From Rhodanobacter glycinis (GTDB lineage: Bacteria > Pseudomonadota > Gammaproteobacteria > Xanthomonadales > Rhodanobacteraceae), in assembly GCF_006438785.1 (NCBI RefSeq), contig NZ_RCZB01000002.1:248001-312000 (forward strand): a DNA stretch of 64,000 bases. Reading direction: 5' to 3'. Positions 33,150-42,200 of this stretch are shown here, piece after piece. The position numbers and the translations under genes were made by a program. Position 1 is the stretch's first letter, and every line of letters starts with the position of its first letter. The notes beneath the pieces were generated by a model. That model was not told the DNA's origin, did not search any database, and was given only the letters and a program-made list of their open reading frames with translations.

Positions 33150-34283
33150 ATGGAAACGTACGCACTGCTTCAAATCACCTGGTGGCTCCTGCTCGGCGTG
33201 CTGCTGATCGGCCTGGCCGTGATGGTGGGCATGGACATGGGCGTGGGCACCATCCTGCGCTACGTCGGCCGCACCGACCTCGAGCGTCGCGTCGCGCTGA
33301 ACATCATCGGTCCGCACTGGGAGGGCAATCAGGTGTGGTTCGTGCTCGGCGGCGGCGCGGTGTTTGCCGCCTTTCCGCTGATCTATGCCACCGCGTTCTC
33401 GGGCTTCTACGTGGTGATGATGCTGCTGCTGTGGAGCATGATCATGCGTCCCCTCGGTTTCGAGTACCGCAGCAAGCTGCCGTCCGAAGCGTGGCGCAAT
33501 ACGTGGGACTGGGCGCTGTTGGTCAGCGGCCTGGTGCCGATGGTGGTGTTCGGCGCCGCGTTCGGCAACCTGTTCCACGGCGCGCCGTTCCAGTTCAGCT
33601 GGAATCTGACTTCGACCTATACGGGGTCCTTCCTCGGGCTGCTCAATCCGTTCGCGATTCTGTGCGGTCTGCTGTCGGCGGCGTTGTCGGTATTCATGGG
33701 CGCGGTCACCGTGATGAACGGCGCCGAAGGCGTCATCCACGCACGAGCCCGCACCTTGGCCAGGGTGTCGTCGGTGCTCGCGATCGTGCTGTTCGCGATC
33801 GGCGGTTTCTGGGTACGCGGCATGCAGGGCTTCGTGCTGACCAGCGGCCCGGCCGCGGGTATCGCGCAGACACCGTTGCAACAGAACGTGTCGCTGCTCG
33901 ATGGTGCATGGTTCGCCAACTTCCATGCCTATCCGGTGCTGTGGCTGGTGCCGGCGCTGGGCTTTGCCGGCATGCTGCTGGGCCTGCTCGCTGCCGGCGC
34001 AAGACGCTCGCATCTGGCCTGGTGGCTGGGCGCGGTGGCCTGGCTCGGCGTCATCGGCACGGCGGGTACGGCACTGTTCCCGTTCCTGCTGCCGTCCAGC
34101 AGCACGCCGGCGCAGAGCCTCACGGTGTGGAATTCCAGTTCCAGCCAGCTCACCCTGACCTGGATGGTGGGCTTTGCCGCGGTCTTCGTGCCGCTGGTCG
34201 TCTGGTACACCAGCTGGGCTTTCTACGTGATGCGCGGAAAGGTCAAGGCCGAACATGTCTCCGCCGACGAACACGCTTACTGA
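33150..34283 (+). CDS. cydB: Cytochrome bd quinol oxidase subunit II
   Basis: The 377-residue membrane subunit belongs with CydA. It has about eight membrane helices and the family motifs LLIGLAVMVGMDMGVGTILRYVGRTDLERRVALNIIGPHWEGNQVWFVLGGGAVFAAFPLIYATAFSGFY at the start. The remaining helices show pseudo-symmetry with subunit I. It lies 3 nt after cydA and is followed by a short membrane-protein gene after 9 nt. Length and order match the cyd operon of proteobacteria. No cytochrome bd-II-like or alternative CIO features are certain, because the Q-loop class is judged only from subunit I. Confidence 0.96.
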   Translation: METYALLQITWWLLLGVLLIGLAVMVGMDMGVGTILRYVGRTDLERRVALNIIGPHWEGNQVWFVLGGGAVFAAFPLIYATAFSGFYVVMMLLLWSMIMRPLGFEYRSKLPSEAWRNTWDWALLVSGLVPMVVFGAAFGNLFHGAPFQFSWNLTSTYTGSFLGLLNPFAILCGLLSAALSVFMGAVTVMNGAEGVIHARARTLARVSSVLAIVLFAIGGFWVRGMQGFVLTSGPAAGIAQTPLQQNVSLLDGAWFANFHAYPVLWLVPALGFAGMLLGLLAAGARRSHLAWWLGAVAWLGVIGTAGTALFPFLLPSSSTPAQSLTVWNSSSSQLTLTWMVGFAAVFVPLVVWYTSWAFYVMRGKVKAEHVSADEHAY

Positions 34284-34292
34284 GGATCCGCC

Positions 34293-34505
34293 ATGAAAAC
34301 CTTTCTGCAATTCATTCTCTTCATGGCCATGGCGGCGGTGGTGATCCTCATGGCCATCGTGCTCGGCGAGCTGGGCGCATGGTATTTCGCCTGGCTGGTC
34401 GGCACCGGCATGATCGTGCTGATCACCGCGGCCGGCGGCGCGTTGCTCGATGCGCAGGATGAGCATGCTGCGCATGCGGCGAGCATCAAAACCGGAGATG
34501 CGTGA
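34293..34505 (+). CDS. Small two-helix membrane protein of the cyd operon
   Basis: The 70-residue protein begins behind GAGGATCCGCC. It has two hydrophobic helices (LQFILFMAMAAVVILMAIVLGELG and YFAWLVGTGMIVLITAAGGALLDA) and a polar His/Ala tail. It is between cydB and cydD, where E. coli has the 37-residue CydX. It is longer than CydX and lacks its WYFAWILG-type motif in the usual place, although WYFAWLVGTG in the second helix is strikingly like it. It is therefore a candidate accessory subunit, an inference from place and that motif. No domain family can be named. Confidence 0.75.
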   Translation: MKTFLQFILFMAMAAVVILMAIVLGELGAWYFAWLVGTGMIVLITAAGGALLDAQDEHAAHAASIKTGDA

Positions 34506-34533
34506 ATCCCGCTCCTGAACTAGTGTGATGGGG

Positions 34534-34550
34534 GCCGGCTTTGCGCCGGC
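34534..34550 (+). terminator. Hairpin between the bd-oxidase genes and cydD
   Basis: GCCGGC, a 5-nt loop TTTGC, and GCCGGC make a 6-bp stem, followed by only TTCC. It may cause partial termination or mark an RNA end before cydD. Confidence 0.35.
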
Positions 34551-34571
34551 TTCCGCATTTCGGAATCCTCG

Positions 34572-36311
34572 ATGGCCATCTCGCCGACTGCCTGGCTGCG
34601 CGAACAGTCCCATCCCGTGCGTCGCCTGCTGACGGCGGGTATCGCCGCAGGCGCCGCGCAGGCGGTGCTGATGTGCGGGGGCGCCTGGCTGGTGGCCCAC
34701 GTGCTGGCCGAGGCGATCTTCGCCGGGCGCCGCCTTGGCGAACTGTGGCCGGCCCTGGCCGCGCTGCCGCTGCTGGCCGCCGCCCGCTTCGCGCTCACGC
34801 TGCTGCAGCGGCAGGTCACGTTCGAGGCGGGTGCCCGGGTCAGCGCCAGCGTGCGCTCGACGCTGGAGGAACGGATGCGCCGGCTGGGGCCGCGCTGGGC
34901 CGCGCAGCAATCGAGCGGCGACATGGTCACGCGCTTGGTCGACGGGGTCGATGCGCTCATCCCGTACTACGCCGGCTATCTGCCGCAAGTCGCCTTGGCC
35001 GCGCTGATACCGGCGGTGATCTTGCTCGTCGTGCTTGTGGCCGATCCATGGTCGGCTCTGGTGCTGCTGCTTACCGCGCCGCTGATTCCGCTGTTCATGG
35101 TGCTGGTGGGACGCGCAGCCGAGCAGGCCAGCCAGCGCCGCTGGCTGCGTCTGCGCCGGATGGGCGCGCGGTTCATGGATGCGCTGTCGGGCCTCACCAC
35201 CTTGCGTCTGTGCCGCGCGACGGCCCGCGAGCAGGCGCTACTGGAAGCCACCGGCGAAGCGTACCGACAAGAGACCATGGCGGTACTGCGGATCGCCTTC
35301 CTGTCCGCGCTGGTGCTGGAGTTCTTCGCCACCGTCAGCATCGCCGTGCTGGCGGTGCTGATCGGCTTTCGCCTGATGTGGGGCACGCTCGCCTTCGGGC
35401 CCGGCCTGTTCGTGCTGCTGCTGGCGCCGGAACTATTCATGCCGTTGCGCGCACTGGGTACGCAGCGGCATCGGCGGATGGAAGCGGCCGCCGCGGCCGA
35501 GGACCTGATCGCGCTGCTGGCCGTCCCGGCAGAGGAGGCAGCGGTCGCGGCCGGCCCGTCGCCGCAGGTGTTCGCCGCGGCCGGAATCGGCATCGCGCTT
35601 GAGCAGGTCAGCTTCGGCTATACGTCCGATCGCCAGGTGCTGCATGATCTCGAGCTGAGCGTCGAAGCTGGCACCCGGCTGACCGTGGTCGGCGCGAGCG
35701 GCAGCGGCAAAAGCACGCTGCTCCATCTGCTGATGGGGTTTGCCGTGCCGCAGAGCGGCCGGATCCTGATCAACGGCGAGGACCTCACGACGCTGGCGCT
35801 GGCCTCGTGGCGCCGGCACATCGCCTGGGTGCCGCAACGCGTGCATGTCTTTCAAGGCACGCTGCGGGACAACCTGCTGATCGCCGCCCCGCAGGCCGAT
35901 GCCAGGCAGCTGGAACGGGCCGTGCAGGCCGCGGCGCTGGTACCGGTCATCGCACGCCTGCGGCAGGGGCTGGATACGCCGCTAGGCGAACACGGACAGG
36001 GGTTGTCCGGCGGCGAACGCCAGCGTCTTGCGCTGGCCCGTGCCTGGCTGCGCGATGCGCCGCTGCTGCTGCTGGACGAGCCCACCCAGCATCTGGACGC
36101 CGCCACGGCGGCCGTCATCGACGGCGCCCTGGCCAAGCTGGCCGAGGGCCGCACGGTGATCCGCATCGCACACCGGCTGGATACTATCGCGGCCGACGAA
36201 CAGGTGGCCGTGATGGCGGACGGTTGCATCGTGGAAGCGGGTACGGCGTCGGTGCTGCGTGCCTCGCATGGCGCCTTCGCGCGGCTGCTGGCGGCGGATC
36301 GCGCGGCATGA
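34572..36311 (+). CDS. cydD: Thiol-exporting ABC transporter CydD
   Basis: The 579-residue half-transporter has an N-terminal membrane domain of six helices and a C-terminal ATPase domain. Walker A is GASGSGKST, the signature is LSGGERQRLALARAWL, and Walker B is LLLLDEPTQHLD. CydDC exports cysteine and glutathione to the periplasm and is needed to assemble cytochrome bd and c-type cytochromes. It starts 66 nt after the small protein. The last four bases overlap cydC (ATGA). The order cydD before cydC is that of E. coli. Confidence 0.94.
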   Translation: MAISPTAWLREQSHPVRRLLTAGIAAGAAQAVLMCGGAWLVAHVLAEAIFAGRRLGELWPALAALPLLAAARFALTLLQRQVTFEAGARVSASVRSTLEERMRRLGPRWAAQQSSGDMVTRLVDGVDALIPYYAGYLPQVALAALIPAVILLVVLVADPWSALVLLLTAPLIPLFMVLVGRAAEQASQRRWLRLRRMGARFMDALSGLTTLRLCRATAREQALLEATGEAYRQETMAVLRIAFLSALVLEFFATVSIAVLAVLIGFRLMWGTLAFGPGLFVLLLAPELFMPLRALGTQRHRRMEAAAAAEDLIALLAVPAEEAAVAAGPSPQVFAAAGIGIALEQVSFGYTSDRQVLHDLELSVEAGTRLTVVGASGSGKSTLLHLLMGFAVPQSGRILINGEDLTTLALASWRRHIAWVPQRVHVFQGTLRDNLLIAAPQADARQLERAVQAAALVPVIARLRQGLDTPLGEHGQGLSGGERQRLALARAWLRDAPLLLLDEPTQHLDAATAAVIDGALAKLAEGRTVIRIAHRLDTIAADEQVAVMADGCIVEAGTASVLRASHGAFARLLAADRAA

Positions 36312-38104
36312 ACGCTCGCCCTCCCGATCCTCGCGACGCGCCGTTCGCCGATTCCGGCCAAGTGCTGCGGCGCCTGCTCGGCCTCGCCCGCGGCCATCGT
36401 GGCTGGATGGCAGCCGGCGCCGCGCTGGCGCTGCTGAGTACGCTTTCAGGCATCGGCCTGCTCGCCGTATCCGGCCACTTCATCACCAGCATGGCGCTGG
36501 CCGGCGCCAGCGGCGCCGCGATCAACTACTACACGCCGGCGGCGCTGATCCGGCTGCTGGCGATCCTGCGCACCGGTGGCCGTTACGCCGAGCGGCTGAT
36601 CACCCATGAGGCCACGCTGCGCGTACTGGCACGGTTGCGCATATGGCTGTTCGGACGGCTGGTGCCGCTGGCACCGGCCGGGCTGGGCGGACTGCGCAGT
36701 GCCGAGCTGTTCTCCCGCTTGCGCGCCGATGTGGATGCGCTGGAACATGCCTATCTCGGGGTATTGATACCGCTGCTGGTCGCGCTGGTGGTGACAGGCA
36801 TCGTGCTCGCCACGGCGCTGCTCTATCTACCCGTGCTGGCGCTGTGGCTGCTGTTGCCGATTGGTCTCGGTGGCGTGCTGCTGCCGCGATGGGCGATGAA
36901 AAAAGGCGCGGCGCCGGGCGCCACGGTAGTGGAGTGTGCGGAAACCCTGCGCACGCTGGCCGCCGATGGCCTGCGCGGACGCGCCGAGCTGGCGCTCTAC
37001 GGTACCGAGTCTGCTCATGCCGAACGGATAGCTGCCGCCACCATTCGACTGCAACAGGCACGCCGGCAGACCAACCGGCTGGAGGCCATCAGCGGCGCCG
37101 GCGTGGCTCTTGCGGCGCAGCTCGCCGTCGTCGGAGTCCTCGTGTTCGGCCTGCCGGCCCTGCACACCGCAACGCTTGCACCGCCTGACCTGACCATGCT
37201 CGTGCTGCTCGCCATGGCGGCGTTCGATGCCATTGCTCCGTTGCCGGAAGCGTGGGCGCAACTCGGCGCAACGATGGCCTCCGCGCGCCGCGTATTTGCG
37301 TTGGCCGACACGCCGCCCCCGGTGATCGAGCCGCAAGCGCCGTCACCGGTGGTCCATGACGATGGCTTGTCCATCCGCCGCTTGCGGCTGAGCTACGGTG
37401 CGCTGGAGCCATGGGTGCTGGATGGCGTGGATCTCGACCTGCCGCAAGGGCATCGCCTGGCCGTGGTCGGCCCATCAGGGGCTGGCAAGAGCAGTCTGGT
37501 CGGCGCACTGCTTCGATTGTATCCGTACCAGGGATCGATCACGCTTGGTGGCACGCCGCTCGATACCTGGCAGGGCGACGACGTGCGCGCCCGCATCGCG
37601 GTGGTCGACCAGCAGCCCTATCTTTTCGACGCCAGCCTGCGCAACAACTTGTGCATCGCGCGTCCCGACGCCACCGATGAGCAGCTGAAAAAGGTGATCG
37701 TGCAGGCCCAGCTGGACGGCTATGTGGCGAGCCTGCCGCAAGGTCTGGATACCTGGGTGGGCGAAAACGGTGTCCGCGTCTCCGGCGGTGAAGCGAGGCG
37801 CATCGCGATCGCTCGCGCGCTGCTCGCGGATGCGCCGATCCTGGTACTAGACGAACCCACCGAAGGCCTGGATGCCGGCACCGCGGCGCAGCTTTACCAG
37901 GCGCTGGCAGCAGCCATGGCGGGGCGCAGCGTCTTGCTGATAACGCATCGTCTCGGTGGCCTGTCCACCCTGGTAGACGAAGTGGCGACCATGCGCCATG
38001 GCCGCATCATCGAATGTGTTCCCACAGCTGTCTATCTGGGCGTCTTCTCCGGTGCGGAGCGTGCTTCTGCCGCCTCGCCGGCCGGCCAGGTCACGGGCAT
38101 ATGA
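36308..38104 (+). CDS. cydC: Thiol-exporting ABC transporter CydC
   Basis: ATG 36308 overlaps the cydD stop. The 598-residue half-transporter has the membrane domain pattern ALLSTLSGIGLLAVSGHFITSMALAG, typical of CydC, and an ATPase domain with Walker A GPSGAGKSS, signature VSGGEARRIAIARALL and Walker B ILVLDEPTEGLD. With CydD it forms the heterodimer that moves reduced thiols outwards. The C-terminal tail beyond the ATPase domain is about 40 residues, somewhat longer than usual. It is the last gene of the cyd cluster; a separate FNR-like site lies 45 nt downstream of its stop. Confidence 0.94.
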   Translation: MNARPPDPRDAPFADSGQVLRRLLGLARGHRGWMAAGAALALLSTLSGIGLLAVSGHFITSMALAGASGAAINYYTPAALIRLLAILRTGGRYAERLITHEATLRVLARLRIWLFGRLVPLAPAGLGGLRSAELFSRLRADVDALEHAYLGVLIPLLVALVVTGIVLATALLYLPVLALWLLLPIGLGGVLLPRWAMKKGAAPGATVVECAETLRTLAADGLRGRAELALYGTESAHAERIAAATIRLQQARRQTNRLEAISGAGVALAAQLAVVGVLVFGLPALHTATLAPPDLTMLVLLAMAAFDAIAPLPEAWAQLGATMASARRVFALADTPPPVIEPQAPSPVVHDDGLSIRRLRLSYGALEPWVLDGVDLDLPQGHRLAVVGPSGAGKSSLVGALLRLYPYQGSITLGGTPLDTWQGDDVRARIAVVDQQPYLFDASLRNNLCIARPDATDEQLKKVIVQAQLDGYVASLPQGLDTWVGENGVRVSGGEARRIAIARALLADAPILVLDEPTEGLDAGTAAQLYQALAAAMAGRSVLLITHRLGGLSTLVDEVATMRHGRIIECVPTAVYLGVFSGAERASAASPAGQVTGI

Positions 38105-38148
38105 CATCGATCCAAGCCTCTGCGCGCGACGACTGGCGTGTCGCGCTA

Positions 38149-38162
38149 TTGATGTGAGTCAG
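38149..38162. promoter_or_regulatory. FNR/DNR-type site (gene at 38234)
   Basis: TTGATGTGAGTCAG has one deviation at the last base. A good -10 (TAGCAT, 38185-38190) lies at class II distance, with the start codon at 38234. Confidence 0.6.
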
Positions 38163-38233
38163 TGGAGGCTGCGTCGTCGCACGCTAGCATGCTTCCATCC
38201 GCGGAGTCCGCGCCGCCTGCTGGAGTTTCCTGC

Positions 38234-38731
38234 ATGAAATTCATGAAAGCCGTTCTTGCCCTGGCGTGTGGCCTCAGTCTGGCCATGACGGCCTACGCTG
38301 CTCCCGGGCACGTCCATGAGAGCCATGCGGCGCATGCCGCCACGACAGCCGTATCGACACCGGCGCAGCGCTGGACACCCGATGCGTCGCTGCGCGACGG
38401 CATGCGCCGCGTGCATGCCGCGGTCGACGAGCTGCGCCACTACGAGATGGGCCACATGAGCGCGCCGATGGCGGTGGATCGGGCCACCAGCGTCGAGGAG
38501 GCGGTGACCTTCATGTTCGCCCACTGCAAGCTGGCAGCCGAGCCCGATGCGGCGCTGCACGGCATCCTGGTGCCGCTGCTGAGCGCGGCACAGACGCTGA
38601 AGGCCGATCCGAAGAAGGTCGGGGCGGTGGCCGACATGCGCGCGGCGATCGCGCACTATCCGCAGTACTTCAACGACCCGGGCTGGGACCAGCCGGCACC
38701 GGTCGAGCACGTGATGCACGACGAGCCCTGA
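38234..38731 (+). CDS. His/Met-rich exported protein of unknown function
   Basis: The 165-residue protein follows TGGAG. A signal peptide (MKFMKAVLALACGLSLAMTAYA) gives a mature protein starting APGHVHESHAAHAA, a His-rich stretch that might bind metal. The middle region is helical: DGMRRVHAAVDELRHYEMGHMSAPMAVDRATSVEEAVTFMFAHCKLAAEPDAALHGILVPLLSAAQTL. His and Met residues are frequent, and there is one Cys. I do not recognise a characterised family. It may be a periplasmic copper or haem-related binding protein. The FNR-like promoter places it with the denitrification regulon. Confidence 0.78.
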   Translation: MKFMKAVLALACGLSLAMTAYAAPGHVHESHAAHAATTAVSTPAQRWTPDASLRDGMRRVHAAVDELRHYEMGHMSAPMAVDRATSVEEAVTFMFAHCKLAAEPDAALHGILVPLLSAAQTLKADPKKVGAVADMRAAIAHYPQYFNDPGWDQPAPVEHVMHDEP

Positions 38732-38764
38732 GTCGTGGCGGCGGCAGGTCGTGGCTGCCGCGTA

Positions 38765-40252
38765 TCACGTTGCCATCGGTGTGCGCGTGGCCTGCAGCGC
38801 CGCCCACAGCACATCGACGCGCCGTTCCACCGTGGCATCCGGCACGATCGGCCGGCTCCAGGTGCGCGTGGTTTCGGACGGCCATTTGTGGGTGGCGTCG
38901 ATGCCGAGCTTGGAGCCGAGCCCGGCGACCGGGCTGGCGAAGTCGAGGTAGTCGATTGGGGTGTTCTCCACCAGCATCGTGTCGCGCGCCGGATCGACGC
39001 GGGTCGACACGGCCCAGATCACGGCAGACCAGTCGCGCACGTCGATGTCGTCGTCGGTGACGATCACGAACTTGGTGTAGGTGAACTGGCGCAGGTACGA
39101 CCATACGCCCATCATCACGCGGCGCGCGTGGCCGGCGTACTGCTTGCGGATGCTGACCACGGCGATGCGGTAGGAACACGCCTCCGGCGGCAGATGGAAG
39201 TCCACGATTTCCGGAAACACCTTCTGCAGGATCGGCACGAAGATGTCGTTCAGCGCCAGCGCCAGCACCGACGGCTCATCGTGTGGCGCGCGGCCCATGT
39301 AGCTGCCGTGATAGATCGCCTCGCGACGCAGCCGCATGCGCTCGATGGTGAACACCGGGAAGTGATCCTGCGCGTTGTAGTAGCCGGTGTGGTCGCCGAA
39401 CGGGCCTTCCAGCGCGGTGTCGCCGGGATGGATGAAACCTTCCAGCAGGATTTCCGCGCCGGCCGGCGCGTCGAGGCCAGTCATCTCGCTGCGCCACACA
39501 CGCGTGCGCTGGCCGCGCAGCAAGCCGGCGAATTCGTATTCGGACAAGCTGTCCGGCACCGGCGCCACCGCTGCCAGCATCGTCGCCGGGTCGGCGCCGA
39601 TCGCCACCAGCACGGGAAACGGTTGCTGCGGATGCGCGGCGCACCAGTCCGCGTAGTCGAGCGCGCCGCCTCGATGCGGCAGCCAGCGCATGATCACCCG
39701 GTTCGGGCCGATCACCTGCTGGCGGTAGATCGCCACGTTCTGGCGTGGCTTGCTGGTGCCGCGCGTGACCACCAGGCCGAACGTGATCAGCTTGCCGGCG
39801 TCGTCGGGCCAGCAGTGCTGGATCGGCAGGTGCGCCAGGTCGACCTCGCTGCCCTGCAGCGTCTCGTGTTCAAACGCGGCTTCGCGTACGCGTTGCGGCG
39901 CCACGTGTGCAAGTTGGGCCAGCTCCGGCCAGGTGGACAAGGCCTGCCGCAGGCTGGATGGCCAGCGTGGCTCCTTGATCGCCGCGAGCAGCTGGCCGAG
40001 CTCGCGCAGCGAGGCCAGCGGGCGTCCGGCCAGTGCCAGCTCGATCCGCCGGCGATGGCCGAACAGGTTGCCGAGCAATGCATGCGTTGCGCCGACCGGC
40101 TGTTCCATCAACAGCGCCGGTCCACCCTCGCGCAGCGCGCGCAGGCTCAGTGCGGTGGATTCCAGGTGCGGATCGACCACGGCAGCGACGCGCTGCAGTT
40201 GGTGGTCGCGCTCCAGCGACGCGAGAAAACTGCGCAGGTCGTGAAAGCTCAC
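38765..40252 (-). CDS. ubiD: UbiD-family prenylated-FMN decarboxylase
   Basis: The 495-residue protein begins [22 protein letters not shown] and shows UbiD motifs: PLLMEQ-type [62 protein letters not shown] and [21 protein letters not shown]. UbiD removes the carboxyl group from 3-polyprenyl-4-hydroxybenzoate in ubiquinone synthesis. The cofactor maker UbiX is not in the window. Its ATG overlaps the stop of the tyrA-like gene (ATGA), so it is the last cistron of the norZ-linked chain. Given the UbiTUV set, a ubiquinone role is most likely, but UbiD relatives that act on other aromatic acids exist. Confidence 0.88.
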   Translation of the reverse strand: MSFHDLRSFLASLERDHQLQRVAAVVDPHLESTALSLRALREGGPALLMEQPVGATHALLGNLFGHRRRIELALAGRPLASLRELGQLLAAIKEPRWPSSLRQALSTWPELAQLAHVAPQRVREAAFEHETLQGSEVDLAHLPIQHCWPDDAGKLITFGLVVTRGTSKPRQNVAIYRQQVIGPNRVIMRWLPHRGGALDYADWCAAHPQQPFPVLVAIGADPATMLAAVAPVPDSLSEYEFAGLLRGQRTRVWRSEMTGLDAPAGAEILLEGFIHPGDTALEGPFGDHTGYYNAQDHFPVFTIERMRLRREAIYHGSYMGRAPHDEPSVLALALNDIFVPILQKVFPEIVDFHLPPEACSYRIAVVSIRKQYAGHARRVMMGVWSYLRQFTYTKFVIVTDDDIDVRDWSAVIWAVSTRVDPARDTMLVENTPIDYLDFASPVAGLGSKLGIDATHKWPSETTRTWSRPIVPDATVERRVDVLWAALQATRTPMAT

Positions 40253-41064
40253 GGGACGGGGCGGCTGGGAATGGCCAGGCTGCCATCTTCGTCATCGCTG
40301 TCGATGAGCAGCTTGCGATGGATCGATTCCAGCGATCCGATCAGCCGTGCGCGCGCCTCGGCGGCATACGGGTTCTCGCGCTGGATCGCGGCGAACAGGT
40401 GGCCGGCATCGCCGCGCACTGCCGCCAGCATGTGCTTCAGGCCCTGGAACGACGGCGGTGCCAGCGTGATGTCGTCATCCACGCCCAGATCGACCAGACC
40501 TTTGGCAAGGAAGAACGCCAGCGCATGGGTGTTCGCCATGGCGCGGTCATGGCTGTCCGGGTCCTGCTCGATCACGTCGCAACCGAGCCCGGCGAACAGC
40601 TGGCGTGCCCGCGCCGCGGCTTGCGGGTGGCGCGCACTGGCGCAGATCACCGTGCGCAGCGGGCGCTCGTCGCGGGCCAGGCTGAGCGGACCGAACAGCG
40701 GATGCGTGCCGACATGCGCAATCTCCGCGCCAAGCAGTTCGTCCATCATCGCGCACGGATGCATCTTGACGCTGCCCACGTCGAGCACGGTCTGCCCCGC
40801 ACGCAGTTGCGGGCGTAGCGTGCGCAAGGCATCACGCATCTGCGGCACCGGCATCGCCAGCACGATCCATGACGCGTCGTCGACCGCGGCGGACATCGAC
40901 GCGGCGGCCAGCGCGGCGGGGACTTCAGCGTGCGGATCGAACGCGCGAACACGATGTCCCGCCTGCAGCAGCAACCCGGCAAAGGCCTGGCCAAAGCGGC
41001 CATAGCCCAGTACGGCGAAAGTCATCGCCGATTTTTCGACGTGGTGCGGAGCGATGGTGCTCAT
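40249..41064 (-). CDS. Prephenate dehydrogenase-like protein
   Basis: The 271-residue protein starts at ATG 41064, which overlaps the stop of the cysteine-synthase-like gene (ATGA). The N-terminal NAD(P)-binding loop is [20 protein letters not shown], followed by the conserved [19 protein letters not shown] and [15 protein letters not shown], which is the prephenate/arogenate dehydrogenase signature (THPLFGP). The C-terminal helical domain includes [18 protein letters not shown]. No ACT domain and no chorismate mutase domain are fused. It would convert prephenate to 4-hydroxyphenylpyruvate. Compare the mutase fused to UbiT at 15070, which could supply prephenate. Confidence 0.87.
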   Translation of the reverse strand: MSTIAPHHVEKSAMTFAVLGYGRFGQAFAGLLLQAGHRVRAFDPHAEVPAALAAASMSAAVDDASWIVLAMPVPQMRDALRTLRPQLRAGQTVLDVGSVKMHPCAMMDELLGAEIAHVGTHPLFGPLSLARDERPLRTVICASARHPQAAARARQLFAGLGCDVIEQDPDSHDRAMANTHALAFFLAKGLVDLGVDDDITLAPPSFQGLKHMLAAVRGDAGHLFAAIQRENPYAAEARARLIGSLESIHRKLLIDSDDEDGSLAIPSRPVP

Positions 41065-42200
41065 GCGGTGGGGCTGGTTGCCATCGGTGTGGTGCCGGTG
41101 GCCAGGCTCGCGCGCAGCGCGGCGTCCCATGGCGCGGTATCGATGTCGTGGGCGGCGAGCCACGACGGATCGAACAACGTCTGCGCGTAGCGTTCGCCGC
41201 GATCGCACAGCAGGCTGACGATGCTGCCGCGCTCGCCGCGTGCACGCATCGACGCAGCCAGCTGCAGGCAGGCCACGAAGTTGGTGCCGGACGAGCCGCC
41301 GTAGCGACGGCCCAGCAGTTCCTCCAGCAGCCACGCAGCGGCGATCGACGCGCTGTCGGGCACCTCGACGACGCGGTCGACCACGTCGAACAGGAAGCCG
41401 GGTTCGACCCGCGGCCGGCCAATGCCCTCGATCAGGGTCGGCTGGCTGGCCACGGCGAGCGGATCGCGCGTACGCCAGCCATGCACGAAGCCGCTGCCGG
41501 CCGGTTCGGCCACGCACAGGCGGCTGTGCAATCGGCGGTAGCGCAGGTAGCGGCCGATCGTGGCCGAGGTGCCGCCGGTGCCGGCGCCGCAGACGATCCA
41601 TTCGGGCTCAGGTTCCGCCTCCAGCGCGAGCTGGCCGATGATCGACTCGGCGATGTTGTTGTTGCCGCGCCAGTCGGTGGCGCGCTCGGCGAGGCCGAAC
41701 TGATCGAGATGGCAGGCACCGCGTGCGGCATGTTCGGCGGCGCGTGCATGCACCTGGGCGGGGTCGTCGACCAGATCGCATTCGCCGCCCAGCGCCTGCA
41801 CGTCGCGGATCTTGCCCGGCGCCGTGCATGCCGGCATCACCGCGATGAAATGCAAGCCCAGCATGCGCGCGAACCACGCCTCGGAAATCGCGGTGCTGCC
41901 GGACGAGGCGTCGACCACGGCCTGGCCGTCGCGCAGGCGCCCGTTGCACAGCGCATACAGGAACAGCGAGCGGGCGAGCCGGTGCTTGAGGCTGCCGGTG
42001 GGATGTGAGGCCTCGTCTTTGAAATAGAAGTCGATGCCGTGGAAGCCGGGGAAATTCAGCTTGAGCAGATGCGTGTCGGCCGAGCGCGCCGACTCCTGCT
42101 GCAGCTTCGCCAGCGCGCTGTGCACCCAGCGGCGTTCGGCTTCGCGTTGCGGATTGACGAGGCGCAGGATGCTGTCCATCGAAGGCTCCGTGATCATCAT
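41061..42200 (-). CDS. Cysteine-synthase-like PLP enzyme
   Basis: The 379-residue fold type II PLP enzyme has the Schiff-base lysine K72 in FKDEASHPTGSLKHRLARS, the SSGSTAISEAWFARMLG asparagine-loop equivalent, and the phosphate-binding GAGTGGTSATIGRYLRYR. These match the cysteine-synthase/threonine-synthase superfamily, although the substrate loop ASSGSTAIS differs from the TSGNTG of CysK/CysM. The reaction is therefore open. ATG 42200 overlaps the decarboxylase stop (ATGA). It is not accompanied by cysE, so cysteine synthesis is not its obvious role. A beta-replacement step in a small pathway is an inference. Confidence 0.82.
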   Translation of the reverse strand: MMITEPSMDSILRLVNPQREAERRWVHSALAKLQQESARSADTHLLKLNFPGFHGIDFYFKDEASHPTGSLKHRLARSLFLYALCNGRLRDGQAVVDASSGSTAISEAWFARMLGLHFIAVMPACTAPGKIRDVQALGGECDLVDDPAQVHARAAEHAARGACHLDQFGLAERATDWRGNNNIAESIIGQLALEAEPEPEWIVCGAGTGGTSATIGRYLRYRRLHSRLCVAEPAGSGFVHGWRTRDPLAVASQPTLIEGIGRPRVEPGFLFDVVDRVVEVPDSASIAAAWLLEELLGRRYGGSSGTNFVACLQLAASMRARGERGSIVSLLCDRGERYAQTLFDPSWLAAHDIDTAPWDAALRASLATGTTPMATSPTA

